Of a stretch of 64,000 bases of DNA, positions 39,876 to 49,065 are shown piece after piece. Under the pieces are notes generated by a model. It saw only the letters and a program-made list of their open reading frames with translations. It was not told the origin of the DNA and ran no database searches. Source of the stretch: Muribaculaceae bacterium (GTDB taxonomy: Bacteria; Bacteroidota; Bacteroidia; Bacteroidales; Muribaculaceae); the NCBI GenBank assembly GCA_022509085.1, contig JAFLTW010000002.1, positions 242,455 through 306,454 of the forward strand, read 5' to 3'. Both the position numbers and the translations under genes were made by a program. How positions within the stretch are numbered: the first letter of the stretch is position 1; each line of letters begins with the position of its first letter.

Positions 39876-41258
39876 TTAACGAACAATCTGTTTGCTCACC
39901 TTGTCGCCCTCGCGTTTGATCACGATTTCACCGGCCTTCGGGTTGGCAACCTTCACGCCCTGGAGGTTGAAGTATTCCACACCGGCGTTGCCTTTCTCAA
40001 CGGCCACCTCATCCACGCCGCTTGCGTTCGGGAAGATAATCATGGCGGTCATGTTGAGGGGTTCGTAAGTATCCTCGTCAAACCAGTACTGGCCGCCCCA
40101 TACGGCAAACTGAGCGCCGTAGGTGGCATCGTAAGCCAGACCGTCTGCCGGAGGATTATTCACGGCGAGAAGTTTTACGACACCGTTCTCAAAGGTAGTG
40201 AAGGGTATATAGTCACCGTACTGCTCGCTGTTGGCGATGAGCTCGTCGATGGTCTTGTCGGGAAAGAAGCCATGGTACATTCCGAGCTGGTTGTAGCAAT
40301 AGTATGTGCCGATATACATTTCGGGGATATAGAGGCCTGCGCGGGCGGTGAGGAAGAGCACATGGTTGGGGTCGGAGGCATCGAAAAGGATGTAGCCGTC
40401 TTCAGTGCTCTTGTTGTACTTAGCCAACGGACCAACCTTATAGGGGTTCACAAGACGGTAAAGGCCCGGGTTTTCCTCGTTCTGCTGCAGGGGCACCATC
40501 CACTGGTTGGCGGGCTTCATCGGATCCTGGTCGAAACCGGGGGTGAGCCAGCCGTCTACGAGAGTAGCCTCGCCGAGATCGGTCCACGTGCCGTCAAGGT
40601 TGGTGTTTGCGCCGGGTTTGTAAGCCTCGGAGAAATCCTGGATGTCATAGTAGGAACCCTCCAGCGTATTGCCATAATAAACGGTGCCTGCCTCATCCTT
40701 GTAGGCAACCCATGCAAGGCCGTTCAGGGAGTCGAATTCCACCATACCGAGAGCGGGGTAGTATTCACCCGTCATTTCATTGATAAATGTAAATTTACCG
40801 GTCTCGAGGTTGACAACATAAGGCTGCTGGTATATGTACATATCATTCGCCCTGAACGCGAACTCACGCTTGAGGCTTACGGAGTTGTCATCCTTGTTGT
40901 ATGTTGCTAAGAAAGCACAATACTGGTAAGTCTGATCCTCGAAAATGAGGGTGGTTCCCTGATTGGAAACGGAATAGTCCACAACGATATAGGTTCCGGC
41001 TGAATCTGAGAAATAGAAGTCGCCGAACACGAGATTCCAGTTGCCGTTGAAGTCGAGTGCGCTGCCTTCCACCTTGCGGATGCTGTTGTGGCGCATCTTC
41101 ATTTGGGTGTTGGCGAGCACGGGAGTCTGCTGTTTGAGCGTAACGGGACGTTCAGCGGGTTGGAAAGTGCGGAGCTCGCCTGTGGGGGCGGCCATCGCTG
41201 TGGCGGAGGCTGCGGCAATTACTGCGGTAGCCATCAGCATGGAATAGATTTTTTTCAT
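39876..41258 (-). CDS. Secreted protein with repeat paralogous to its neighbour
   Basis: 460 residues with a signal peptide (1-24). Residues about 65-220 are beta-rich, and residues about 225-425 match the neighbour: TWTDLGEATLVDGWLTPGF, WMVPLQQN, YRLVNPYKVGPLAKYN and GYILFDASDPNHVLF. The C-terminus is VEYFNLQGVKVANPKAGEI with a basic end (KQIVR). Unrecognised family. It lies downstream of cysS and 10 nt before the short paralog, so the pair is a local duplication on one transcript. Confidence 0.7.
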   Translation of the reverse strand: MKKIYSMLMATAVIAAASATAMAAPTGELRTFQPAERPVTLKQQTPVLANTQMKMRHNSIRKVEGSALDFNGNWNLVFGDFYFSDSAGTYIVVDYSVSNQGTTLIFEDQTYQYCAFLATYNKDDNSVSLKREFAFRANDMYIYQQPYVVNLETGKFTFINEMTGEYYPALGMVEFDSLNGLAWVAYKDEAGTVYYGNTLEGSYYDIQDFSEAYKPGANTNLDGTWTDLGEATLVDGWLTPGFDQDPMKPANQWMVPLQQNEENPGLYRLVNPYKVGPLAKYNKSTEDGYILFDASDPNHVLFLTARAGLYIPEMYIGTYYCYNQLGMYHGFFPDKTIDELIANSEQYGDYIPFTTFENGVVKLLAVNNPPADGLAYDATYGAQFAVWGGQYWFDEDTYEPLNMTAMIIFPNASGVDEVAVEKGNAGVEYFNLQGVKVANPKAGEIVIKREGDKVSKQIVR

Positions 41259-41320
41259 AGATGAGAATATTAATGAGAATTGTTATAGTCGTAAAGTCAG
41301 GTTCAGGTCTGGTTTTGAGT

Positions 41321-42802
41321 TTAGCGCAGCTTCCACTCCACGCCGGTCTTGGTGTCTTTCACGTCGAAACCGAGAGCGGCCAGTTGGTCGCGAATCAGGT
41401 CGCTCGTTGCCCAGTCTTTCGCGTCCTTTGCCTGCTTGCGGATTTGGAGCAGGAGATCAACGGCTCCCTCGAAGGGTGCCATGTCGGCTCCGCCCTCGCC
41501 CGCGTCGGCCATCCTGATACCCAGGAGGTCGAAGAGGAAAGTGTCAAAGAGATGTTTCAGGCTCCCGATCTGCGCGGCGTCGAGCTTCAGTTCGCCTGCA
41601 GCGGCCGAGTTGATTGCCTTGGAGGCCTCGAAGAGCACGGCGATCACCTGCGGCGTGTTGAGGTCGTCGTCGAGAGCGGCGTAGCACTGCTTCTCGAAGT
41701 CGGGGAGCGTCGTGTCGCTCCGGGGCGCCGGCTCCAGTTTTTCGAGACGGCGGTAGGCGTCGAGCAACTTGTTGAGCGCCTTCTCCGCGGCCTGCAGGGC
41801 CTCGTTGGAGAAGTCGACGGTGCTGCGGTAGTGGGCCTGGAGGATGAAGAAACGTATCACCATCGGAGAATAGGCCTGGGTGAGGAAGGGATGGTCACCG
41901 CTGAAGAACTGCTCGAGCGTTATGAAATTGTTGTAGCTCTTGCCCATCTTCTTGCCGTCGATGGTGATCATGTTGTTGTGGATCCAGTATTTCACGGCGT
42001 CGTGGCCCTGGGCGGCCACGCTCTGGGCTATCTCGCATTCATGGTGGGGAAACATGAGGTCCATGCCGCCGCCGTGGATGTCGAAAGTGTCGCCGAGATA
42101 CTTCTCTCCCATTGTGGAGCATTCGAGGTGCCAGCCGGGGAAACCCTCGCTCCAGGGTGAGGGCCAGTGCATTATGTGTTCCGGGGCAGCCTTCTTCCAG
42201 AGGGCGAAGTCGAGGGGGTTGCGCTTCTCGTGCTGGCCGTCGAGCTGCCGCGTGTTGTTCTGCAGGTCTTCGATGTTTCGGCCCGAGAGTTTGCCGTAGG
42301 GATGGTCGGCGTTGAATTTCTCCACGTCGAAATATACGGAGCCCTGGCTCTCGTAGGCATAGCCGGCCTCGAGGATGCGCTTTATGTATTCAATCTGTTC
42401 GATGATATGGCCTGACGCGTGAGGCTCGATTGAGGGCGGAAGCACGTTGAGGGCCTCCATGTCGCGATGGTAGGAGTTGAGATAGCGCTGCACCACCTCC
42501 ATCGGTTCGAGCGCCTCGAGACGCGCCTTCTTGGCCACCTTGTCTTCCCCCTCGTCGGCATCCTGTTCCAGATGGCCCACGTCGGTGATGTTGCGCACGT
42601 AGCGCACCTTGTAGCCCAGATGGCGCAGGTAGCGGAAGAGGGTGTCGAAAGTGATGGCCGGCCGGGCATGGCCCAGATGGGCGTCACCGTAGACGGTGGG
42701 ACCGCACACGTACATACCCACATGCCCCTCGTGCAGAGGCACGAAGGTCTGTTTCTCCCGGGTCAGGGTGTTGTAGAGCGTCAGGTCGTTGGCTTTCATC
42801 AA
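41321..42802 (-). CDS. cysS: Cysteine--tRNA ligase
   Basis: Class I synthetase, 493 residues. The zinc/HIGH region is [20 protein letters not shown] near residue 30, the KMSKS-like motif [12 protein letters not shown] near residue 270, and the zinc-binding [19 protein letters not shown] region in between. The C-terminal DALR and CysS domains are present. It overlaps the DUF3467 stop by 4 bp; the second ATG at 42,799 is the alternative start. Confidence 0.97.
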   Translation of the reverse strand: MMKANDLTLYNTLTREKQTFVPLHEGHVGMYVCGPTVYGDAHLGHARPAITFDTLFRYLRHLGYKVRYVRNITDVGHLEQDADEGEDKVAKKARLEALEPMEVVQRYLNSYHRDMEALNVLPPSIEPHASGHIIEQIEYIKRILEAGYAYESQGSVYFDVEKFNADHPYGKLSGRNIEDLQNNTRQLDGQHEKRNPLDFALWKKAAPEHIMHWPSPWSEGFPGWHLECSTMGEKYLGDTFDIHGGGMDLMFPHHECEIAQSVAAQGHDAVKYWIHNNMITIDGKKMGKSYNNFITLEQFFSGDHPFLTQAYSPMVIRFFILQAHYRSTVDFSNEALQAAEKALNKLLDAYRRLEKLEPAPRSDTTLPDFEKQCYAALDDDLNTPQVIAVLFEASKAINSAAAGELKLDAAQIGSLKHLFDTFLFDLLGIRMADAGEGGADMAPFEGAVDLLLQIRKQAKDAKDWATSDLIRDQLAALGFDVKDTKTGVEWKLR

Positions 42803-43083
42803 TTGAATGCGTTCGGATTGTTCTGAAGTTTGATTTCCCCAAACTGGGTCTCATACTTCTTTACGTTGTCGCTCAGGGCGAAGAGGAGCTTCTTGGCGTT
42901 TTCCGGGGTCATGATGATGCGGCTCACCACCGGGGCCTGCGGAATACCGGGGGCCGCGAAGATGAAGTCGATCAGGAAGTCGGAGGGAGTGTGGCCGATC
43001 ATGGCGAGATTGGAGTATTTGCCCTCGGCGATTTCCGGACGCAGTTGTATCTGAAGCTGGTTTTTGTTGTCTTGGTTTGCCAT
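42799..43083 (-). CDS. DUF3467-family protein
   Basis: 94 residues, matching the small DUF3467 family widespread in Bacteroidales: [40 protein letters not shown], and a helix [20 protein letters not shown]. Its function is unknown. Transcribed from its own promoter in the end of the lolD-like gene, then coupled by a 4-bp overlap to cysS. Confidence 0.85.
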   Translation of the reverse strand: MANQDNKNQLQIQLRPEIAEGKYSNLAMIGHTPSDFLIDFIFAAPGIPQAPVVSRIIMTPENAKKLLFALSDNVKKYETQFGEIKLQNNPNAFN

Positions 43084-43131
43084 AATTATGTTACGGGTTT
43101 TATTACGGGATTAAAAATTGCATTTATATTG

Positions 43132-43162
43132 CAAAATTAATCAAATTTCCGAAATTTCCAAA
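43132..43162 (-). promoter_or_regulatory. Promoter of the DUF3467-cysS unit (TTTG-N19-TAATTTTG)
   Basis: -33 TTTG (forward CAAA at 43159-43162), 19-nt spacer, -7 TAATTTTG (forward 43132-43139). The -33 half lies inside the 3' end of the ABC ATPase gene. Leader of about 45 nt. Confidence 0.7.
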
Positions 43163-43872
43163 ATAGGAGAGCCGTCTGCCGTTTCGGTCGCTTCCTGGGG
43201 GTTGGCGGCGGGGCTCTCTATGTTGTCGATGCGGCCGTCTACCATGGTCACCACGCGGTGGGCAATGCCGGCCAGCGACGAGTCGTGGGTCACCATAAGG
43301 AAGGTATGGCCTCTCTCGCGGCAGAGGCGCGAGATGAGCGTCTGGATCTCGTCGCGGTTTCGCGAGTCGAGGCTGCCGGTGGGTTCGTCGGCGAGTATCA
43401 CCTTGGGGTCGTTGACCAGCGCGCGGGCGATGGCCGCCCTCTGGCGCTCGCCGCCCGAGAGTTCCCCGGGTTTGTGGCGCAGGCGTTCCCCGAGTCCGAG
43501 CATTCCCAGCAGTTCCTCCGCCTTCCTCATGGCCTTGCGGCGCCCCATGCCTCCGATCAGTGCGGGCAGCGCCACGTTTTCCGTAGCGGTAAACTCCGGA
43601 AGCAGCTCGTGAAACTGAAACACGAACCCGATGTTGCGGTTGCGGAAGCGGGCCAGTTTCTTCTCCTTGAGGCGGTTGATCACCACATCGTCATATTCCA
43701 CATAGCCCGTGTCGGGGGTCTCCAGCGACCCGATTATCTGGAGCAGGGTGGTCTTGCCGGCGCCCGAGGGGCCGACGATAGCCGTGATTTCACCCTCCGG
43801 AATGGTTAGGCTCACGTCGTTGAGCACGTGGAGGTTGCCGTAGCTTTTGTTGATATTTTTTGCTGCAATCAT
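43141..43872 (-). CDS. LolD/MacB-type ABC transporter ATP-binding protein
   Basis: 243 residues. Walker A GPSGAGKTTLLQ, Q-loop in FVFQFHELLPEFTA, signature LSGGERQRAAIARAL, Walker B VILADEPTGSLDSRN and H-loop MVTHD. The FQFHELLPEFTA pattern is typical of LolD, which powers lipoprotein release (LolCDE) from the inner membrane. No LolC/E permease is adjacent, so a MacB-like role cannot be excluded. It stands 7 nt after the rRNA methyltransferase. Confidence 0.85.
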   Translation of the reverse strand: MIAAKNINKSYGNLHVLNDVSLTIPEGEITAIVGPSGAGKTTLLQIIGSLETPDTGYVEYDDVVINRLKEKKLARFRNRNIGFVFQFHELLPEFTATENVALPALIGGMGRRKAMRKAEELLGMLGLGERLRHKPGELSGGERQRAAIARALVNDPKVILADEPTGSLDSRNRDEIQTLISRLCRERGHTFLMVTHDSSLAGIAHRVVTMVDGRIDNIESPAANPQEATETADGSPILEISEI

Positions 43873-43879
43873 GTTCTGT

Positions 43880-45130
43880 TCAGATCATCACCCTCCATTC
43901 GGAAGGGTAGAGGTTGTTGGCGCGGGCCCCGAGGTTTTTCACCAGGCCGAGTGGGTAACCCTCGTAGGCCACTGCCACGTATCCCTGCGGGGTGTCAGGC
44001 GGCAGCGTCAGGGCGTTGCGCCGCAGGTAGGCAAGCGCGCCGTCAAGGTCGAGGTTTACAAGCGGGAAGGCGGAGCGGTCATAGTCATATGCCAGCACCT
44101 GCCTGGAGGAGGGAATCTCAACGCTCCCCTTCATCGTAGTTTTCTCGGTGCCCTCGCCTAAGATGTTGAGACCGGCCTTGCGGAGCGCGCTCTCAGCCGG
44201 GGCGATGTCCGGACTGCCTGGCTTCTGTAGCAGAGCCACGAAGAGACCCTCGCACTCCACCTCGTGGGGCATGAACCGGCGCGGAGAACCGACCACGGAA
44301 AGGCCGTATCGCTCCCCGAGCCACTCCACATTCCGCTCGTTTTCCTCCTCATTGAAGGTGCAGGTGGAGTAGATGAGGTAGCCGCCGGGTCGGAGGGCCG
44401 CAACGGCGTCGGCCAGAATGTCGCGCTGCAGGGCCGCGCATTGCTCCACCAGCCCCGGGTTCCACTGGCTTCGTGCCACGGGTTCTCGGCGCATCATCCC
44501 CTCGCCCGAGCAGGGCGCGTCGACGGCCACAATGTCGAAAAGCTCTTTCAACTCGCCAAACTTCCCGGTGGGCGAGTTGGTGACGATGACATTGGGGTCG
44601 CCCCACTTGTCGAGGTTTTCCTTCAGTATCCTGGCTCTGGCGCGGTCGAACTCATTGGCCACCAGGAGGTAATTGCCGGAGAGTCCGTTAAGGATAGCCG
44701 TTGACTTACCGCCAGGGGCGGCGCAGAGGTCGAGCACCCTCAGGCGACGGTCGCCGTCGCGCAGACCGGGTCGGGACATCAGGGCTGCCACGATGCTCTC
44801 GTAGACCATCGAGGCTGCCTCCTGCACATAGTATAAGCCGGCATGGAGCAGGGGGTCGTGGACAAACTGCGGTCGCCGTTCAAGCCGGTAGCCCGACGGG
44901 CACCATTCCACAGGCGACACACCATAAGCGGCAAACCGTCGCATGAAAGCTTCGGGATCGGCCACCTTGCGCCGGTTGAGGCGGATGGCCACAGAGGGGG
45001 GCTCCGCCAGAGCCGCCGCAAAGGCCCGGGCACCATCCTCGCCGAGACGCTCACGCATCCTCTCGAGGAAGAGTGCCGGAACGGGAATTTCCGCCACCCG
45101 GCTCACCGATTTCTTTCTCTTCTTGCCCAC
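43880..45130 (-). CDS. NOL1/NOP2/Sun-family RNA m5C methyltransferase
   Basis: About 416 residues from the GTG at 45,130. The longer open frame is rejected since it crosses the divergent promoter; GTG at 45,106 or 45,097 is also possible. The SAM-binding motif is VLDLCAAPGGKST, catalytic Cys motifs are VDAPCSGEGMM (motif IV) and IYSTCTFNEEENE (motif VI), typical of RsmB/RsmF-type enzymes. The C-terminus has an RNA-binding fold as in RsmF. Predicted to methylate cytosine-5 in rRNA or tRNA. Confidence 0.87.
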   Translation of the reverse strand: MGKKRKKSVSRVAEIPVPALFLERMRERLGEDGARAFAAALAEPPSVAIRLNRRKVADPEAFMRRFAAYGVSPVEWCPSGYRLERRPQFVHDPLLHAGLYYVQEAASMVYESIVAALMSRPGLRDGDRRLRVLDLCAAPGGKSTAILNGLSGNYLLVANEFDRARARILKENLDKWGDPNVIVTNSPTGKFGELKELFDIVAVDAPCSGEGMMRREPVARSQWNPGLVEQCAALQRDILADAVAALRPGGYLIYSTCTFNEEENERNVEWLGERYGLSVVGSPRRFMPHEVECEGLFVALLQKPGSPDIAPAESALRKAGLNILGEGTEKTTMKGSVEIPSSRQVLAYDYDRSAFPLVNLDLDGALAYLRRNALTLPPDTPQGYVAVAYEGYPLGLVKNLGARANNLYPSEWRVMI

Positions 45131-45136
45131 GGAATG

Positions 45137-45144
45137 CAAAATTA
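45137..45144 (-). promoter_or_regulatory. -7 box for the RNA m5C methyltransferase
   Basis: TAATTTTG on the minus strand, 6 nt upstream of the GTG at 45,130. Its closeness to that codon favours either a leaderless message or one of the later GTG starts. Confidence 0.45.
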
Positions 45145-45203
45145 ACAAATTTTGGAAAAGATTTGCACGCTTTTCCCTTATAAATACGTTAAAACTACAG
45201 AAT

Positions 45204-45989
45204 ATGACCGCCCCAAATCCCACCCCCGCGCTCTATTTGATACCCGTAGGCCTGAGCGACGCTCCTGCGGCCAACGTGGTGCCCCCTCTCAACATAGAGA
45301 TTATGAGGGGATTGCGACATTTCGTGGTGGAAAACGTACGCACAGCCAGGCGCTGGCTTCGCCGCTGCGACCCCTCCTTCAGTTTCGAGGGGGTAGAGTT
45401 TCAGGAGCTCAACACGCGCACTCCCGCCTCGGAGGTAGGCCGCATGCTGCAGCCCCTGCGCGACGGCCACTCCCTGGGCGTGATGAGCGAGGCGGGTTGT
45501 CCAGCCGTCGCCGACCCCGGCGCCGACATCGTAGCCGCAGCCCAGAGGGAGGGCTTCAGGGTGGTACCCCTCGTCGGGCCTTCAAGCATCCTCATGGGGC
45601 TCATGGGTTCGGGCTTCAACGGTCAGTCATTCTGCTTCCACGGTTATCTGCCCATCGACGAGGGGGAGCGGCGCCACGCCCTGCAGCGCCTCGAGCGTGA
45701 GAGCGAGCGCGAAAACCGCACCCAGATCTTCATAGAGACCCCTTACCGCAACAACAGGTTTCTCGCCATGATGGTGGAGACCCTGCAGCCCGACACCCTC
45801 GTATGCGTGGCCTCGCTGGTCACCGATCCCGAAGCCGAGAGCATCCTGACCCTTCCGGCTTCAGAATGGCGCTCACGGGAGTATGACTACAACAAGAAAC
45901 CTGCCATCTTCCTGGTTTACCGTCGAGCTGCCCGGAGGGGCGACCGCCTCGTTTACAGCACTAAAGAGAAAGGGAGGGGGAGAAGATGA
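45204..45989 (+). CDS. RsmI-like SAM-dependent tetrapyrrole-methylase-family protein
   Basis: 261 residues from the ATG at 45,204; an upstream extension of the frame overlaps the divergent gene. Family features: LYLIPVGLSD, GVMSEAGCPAVADPGADIVAAA, VVPLVGPSSILMGLMGSG, and IFIETPYRNN. This is the tetrapyrrole-methylase fold of RsmI, which 2'-O-methylates 16S rRNA C1402. The N-terminal part is more divergent than in RsmI, as in the shorter Bacteroidetes version, so the exact substrate is uncertain. Its stop overlaps the MBL gene start (ATGA). Confidence 0.82.
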   Translation: MTAPNPTPALYLIPVGLSDAPAANVVPPLNIEIMRGLRHFVVENVRTARRWLRRCDPSFSFEGVEFQELNTRTPASEVGRMLQPLRDGHSLGVMSEAGCPAVADPGADIVAAAQREGFRVVPLVGPSSILMGLMGSGFNGQSFCFHGYLPIDEGERRHALQRLERESERENRTQIFIETPYRNNRFLAMMVETLQPDTLVCVASLVTDPEAESILTLPASEWRSREYDYNKKPAIFLVYRRAARRGDRLVYSTKEKGRGRR

Positions 45990-46951
45990 GCCGCAGGAAG
46001 ATTACCTTTGCCGGAGCCGCCATCGACTTTGAGGAATGGCTCGAGCCAGGCGGCAACGAGCCCAACCGTCCCGTGCAGCCGGTAGGGAAAAATGCCGATG
46101 ACCCGACTGCCGACAACCGCATATTCTACCAGAGCTTCGGCAGCGGCTCAAGCGGCAACTGCTGCTACGTGGGCACTGCCAACAGCGGACTGCTCATCGA
46201 CGCCGGCATACGTGAAGACGCCGTTGTGGCCATGCTCCGCTCCAACGGCATCGGCATGGGGAAGGTGAAGGGAATTCTGCTCACCCACGACCATAACGAC
46301 CACGTGAAATACGTCTATAAGCTGCTGCGAAACCACAAGGGAATCAGTCTCTTCTGCACCAACAGGGTGATGAACGGGATTCTGCGTCACCACAACGTGT
46401 CAAGCAGGCTCAAAGATTACCACGTGCCCATCTTCAAAGAGATACCTTTCAAGGTGGGCGACTTTGAGGTGACCGCCTTCGAGACGAGCCACGACGGCAC
46501 CGATAACATGGGTTTTTCGCTCAGCTACGGCGACCGCAAGTTCGTGCTGGCCACCGACATGGGGGCTGTGACAACCCGCGCCAAGCACTACATCAGCGAG
46601 GCCAACCACCTCGTAATCGAGTCGAACTACGACCTTCAGATGCTTATGACGGGGCGTTATCCCGAGCATCTCAAGGCACGCATCATCACCACCACCGGAC
46701 ATATGGAAAACGAGGAGACCGGGCGATTCCTCCAGGGCGTGTACCACCCCGGGATGAGCCACATCTTCCTTTGCCACCTCTCCAAGGAGAACAATACCCC
46801 GCAGAAGGCCCTTGCGGCTGTGAGGAGCGCTCTGGAGGGGATAGGGCTTAAGACGGGAAACGGCGAGAATACTCTCGCCGACCGTGATGCCGACGTCCAG
46901 CTCGTGGCATTGCCGCGCACGGAACCCTCGCGCTGGTACGTCTTCCTGTAA
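45986..46951 (+). CDS. MBL-fold metallohydrolase (YycJ/WalJ-like)
   Basis: 321 residues. The metallo-beta-lactamase motif THDHNDH (HxHxDH) gives the two-metal site, with a further His in FETSHDG and Asp in LATDMG. FGSGSSGNCCYVGT near residue 50 is typical of the YycJ/WalJ subgroup. An N-terminal extension of about 45 residues is unusual. Substrate unknown; related proteins have 5'-3' exonuclease activity. It starts inside the stop of the RsmI-like gene and converges on the C69 dipeptidase. Confidence 0.85.
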   Translation: MSRRKITFAGAAIDFEEWLEPGGNEPNRPVQPVGKNADDPTADNRIFYQSFGSGSSGNCCYVGTANSGLLIDAGIREDAVVAMLRSNGIGMGKVKGILLTHDHNDHVKYVYKLLRNHKGISLFCTNRVMNGILRHHNVSSRLKDYHVPIFKEIPFKVGDFEVTAFETSHDGTDNMGFSLSYGDRKFVLATDMGAVTTRAKHYISEANHLVIESNYDLQMLMTGRYPEHLKARIITTTGHMENEETGRFLQGVYHPGMSHIFLCHLSKENNTPQKALAAVRSALEGIGLKTGNGENTLADRDADVQLVALPRTEPSRWYVFL

Positions 46952-46961
46952 TCCTTTAGAG

Positions 46962-48617
46962 CTACTTCACCAGCAGTTTGTCGCCGGTGTCTTTCACTAT
47001 ATTGTCATAATATTTCTGGTCGTAACCCGGGAAGGAGGGATATGCCGGCATGCCGTACTCATTGCGTTTGAAGTTGCCGTCATCGTCCAGATTCTTCATA
47101 TTGCCGTCCATAAACCTCACCAGGAGATACTGGGCCAGGTCGCGGTAGGAGTCCGTGGCCTTCTTCGCATATCGGGCCGCCTCCTCGTTGACGGCGGCCA
47201 CGAGGGCCTCCCTGCCGTCGCTGCCGAGCAGTGCCACCAACGCCTGCTCTCGCTCCGGACGCGAGGACTGGAATTCCTCCTCCAGTGCTCCCTGCACCTT
47301 GCGGATATCGGGAATCATAAGGTCATAGCGGTTGTAGGCCTGGTTGGCCACCCAGTTGTTCATCCAGAAATTGGAGTCCATCGAGAATGTGGCGATGTCG
47401 CCCTCGCCCAGCTGGGCCGGAACTTCGGTCAGCGAGCAGTAGAAGGGCATGTAGACAGTGGTGTTGGTGTCGTCGGTGCCAAACCACAGCACTCCTCCCA
47501 CCTCGTCGGGGAGCCAGTCGCGGCTCTGGCTCACGAAGCTCCAGCCGGTCTGCTGCGTGGCGATGGCCCTCTCGTTGAGATAACGCTTGCCGTCCACCTC
47601 GAAATACATTGGTCTCCAGCGGTATGGCACATGGTTGGGTCCGGCGCCCACATCCTCCGCCATAGAGAGCGGCGTGCCCTCGAAGTGGTCGCGCATGCTC
47701 TGCTGCATCTCCTGGAGGCTCACCTTGCGGTCAGGTACGATATAAAGGGGCATGGGGTCGTCGCTCTCGCCGACACACCATGCATAGTATTCGTCGGCCT
47801 CCGGCTTGAAGCGCCTGAAGTAGGTCCAGACGCGGGCGTCGCACGAGCGGCGGTCTTCAAGCACATGGTTGAAGAAAGCGTCGGCAAACGAGAAGTCTTC
47901 GTCCTTGCCGCTGAAGTAGCCGCGCCTGCGGGCGAAGTCCACGAGGCCCTTCGAGTGCCTCACGTTCTCCTTATCCTTAAGGTTAACCTTGCGAATGCGG
48001 GGTTCGTTGGCATGGCCGGAGATCGCATCGTCGGGGATGCGCACGGCGATCCATGCGGCTCCCTTCTCGGCGCCCTTGCCGATCATCTCAAGGATCCACA
48101 CCTCGTCCTTATCGGCGATGGAAAACGACTCTCCCTCGGAGGCATATCCGTATTTCTCCACGAGGTCTGTCATCACGTCGATTGCCTCGCGGGCGCTGCG
48201 GGAGCGCTCGAGGGCAATCTGGATAAGCGAACCGTAGTCGATGATGGACTGGCCGGTGGTGTCGAGGAGTTCCTCATGGCCACCCCATGTGGTTTCACCG
48301 ATGGCCACCTGATGCTCGTTCATGTTGCCCACCACGTTGTAGGTATGTGCAGGCTGGGGAATCTCGCCCAGGGGTTTGCCGGTGTCCCACTCCACCACCT
48401 TTCTCATGGCTCCTTTCGGATGGTCGGCGGCAGGGGTATGGGAGAGCTCGCCGTAGATATTGTGGGAATCGGCGGCATATGTGATCATCACCGAGCCGTC
48501 AGTTGTGGCTTTCTTGCCGGCTATAAGATTGGTGCAGGCGAGGGCCTCGGAGCCGTAGAGCGCGCCTATGGCGAGCAGGGCGCCGGCGATGCCTGCGAGC
48601 GTTAGGTTTCTTTTCAT
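46962..48617 (-). CDS. C69-family dipeptidase
   Basis: 551 residues, signal peptide (1-27) leading to Cys 28 (ALA-CTNLIAGKKATTDGS). In this Ntn-hydrolase family the Cys becomes the N-terminal nucleophile after removal of the leader. The rest follows the C69/PepD pattern (DEVWILEMIG, IRIPDD and YEHW-like segments). Predicted periplasmic or surface dipeptidase. It is followed on the minus strand by the converging MBL gene; the sufE gene is 15 nt upstream. Confidence 0.87.
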   Translation of the reverse strand: MKRNLTLAGIAGALLAIGALYGSEALACTNLIAGKKATTDGSVMITYAADSHNIYGELSHTPAADHPKGAMRKVVEWDTGKPLGEIPQPAHTYNVVGNMNEHQVAIGETTWGGHEELLDTTGQSIIDYGSLIQIALERSRSAREAIDVMTDLVEKYGYASEGESFSIADKDEVWILEMIGKGAEKGAAWIAVRIPDDAISGHANEPRIRKVNLKDKENVRHSKGLVDFARRRGYFSGKDEDFSFADAFFNHVLEDRRSCDARVWTYFRRFKPEADEYYAWCVGESDDPMPLYIVPDRKVSLQEMQQSMRDHFEGTPLSMAEDVGAGPNHVPYRWRPMYFEVDGKRYLNERAIATQQTGWSFVSQSRDWLPDEVGGVLWFGTDDTNTTVYMPFYCSLTEVPAQLGEGDIATFSMDSNFWMNNWVANQAYNRYDLMIPDIRKVQGALEEEFQSSRPEREQALVALLGSDGREALVAAVNEEAARYAKKATDSYRDLAQYLLVRFMDGNMKNLDDDGNFKRNEYGMPAYPSFPGYDQKYYDNIVKDTGDKLLVK

Positions 48618-48632
48618 TCGTTTGTCAGGTTC

Positions 48633-49061
48633 TTATTTTTGTTCCAATGCCTTGTAGGCCAGGGCATAGTTGCGTATCTGCCTCACCATCGCCACCAGGC
48701 CGTTGCTGCGCGTGGGGGAGAGATGGTCGGAGAGGCCTATCTTGTCGATGAAGTAGAGGTCGGCGCCCAGTATCTCGTCGGGCGTCCGGTCTGAGAGCAC
48801 CCTTAGCAGGAGCGTCACGATGCCCTTCACGATCATGGCGTCAGAGTCTGCCACAAAGCGTATCCTGCCGTCGGGAAGGCGGTCGGAGGCAATCCAGACG
48901 CGGCTCTGGCAACCCTCTATGAGGTTGGCCGGCACCTTCTGGTCGGCGTCGAGGGGCGGCAGCTGCGTGCCGAGCTCGATGATGTAGGCGTAGCGGTCCA
49001 TCCAGTCGGTGAGGTCGGCAAACTCATCGATTATCTCGTTTTGTGTCTCGTTGATAGTCAT
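48633..49061 (-). CDS. sufE: SufE-family sulfur acceptor
   Basis: 142 residues. Accepts persulfide sulfur from a SufS cysteine desulfurase and stimulates Fe-S cluster assembly. The active-site Cys is in LIEGCQSRVWI (near residue 50), and the second half has the typical helix with the LFRLGLSDHLSPTRSNGL-like segment (IGLSDHLSPTRSNGLVAMVR). No SufS or SufBCD is adjacent. It lies 4 nt after the acyl-CoA synthetase gene. Confidence 0.93.
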   Translation of the reverse strand: MTINETQNEIIDEFADLTDWMDRYAYIIELGTQLPPLDADQKVPANLIEGCQSRVWIASDRLPDGRIRFVADSDAMIVKGIVTLLLRVLSDRTPDEILGADLYFIDKIGLSDHLSPTRSNGLVAMVRQIRNYALAYKALEQK

Positions 49062-49065
49062 TCTG

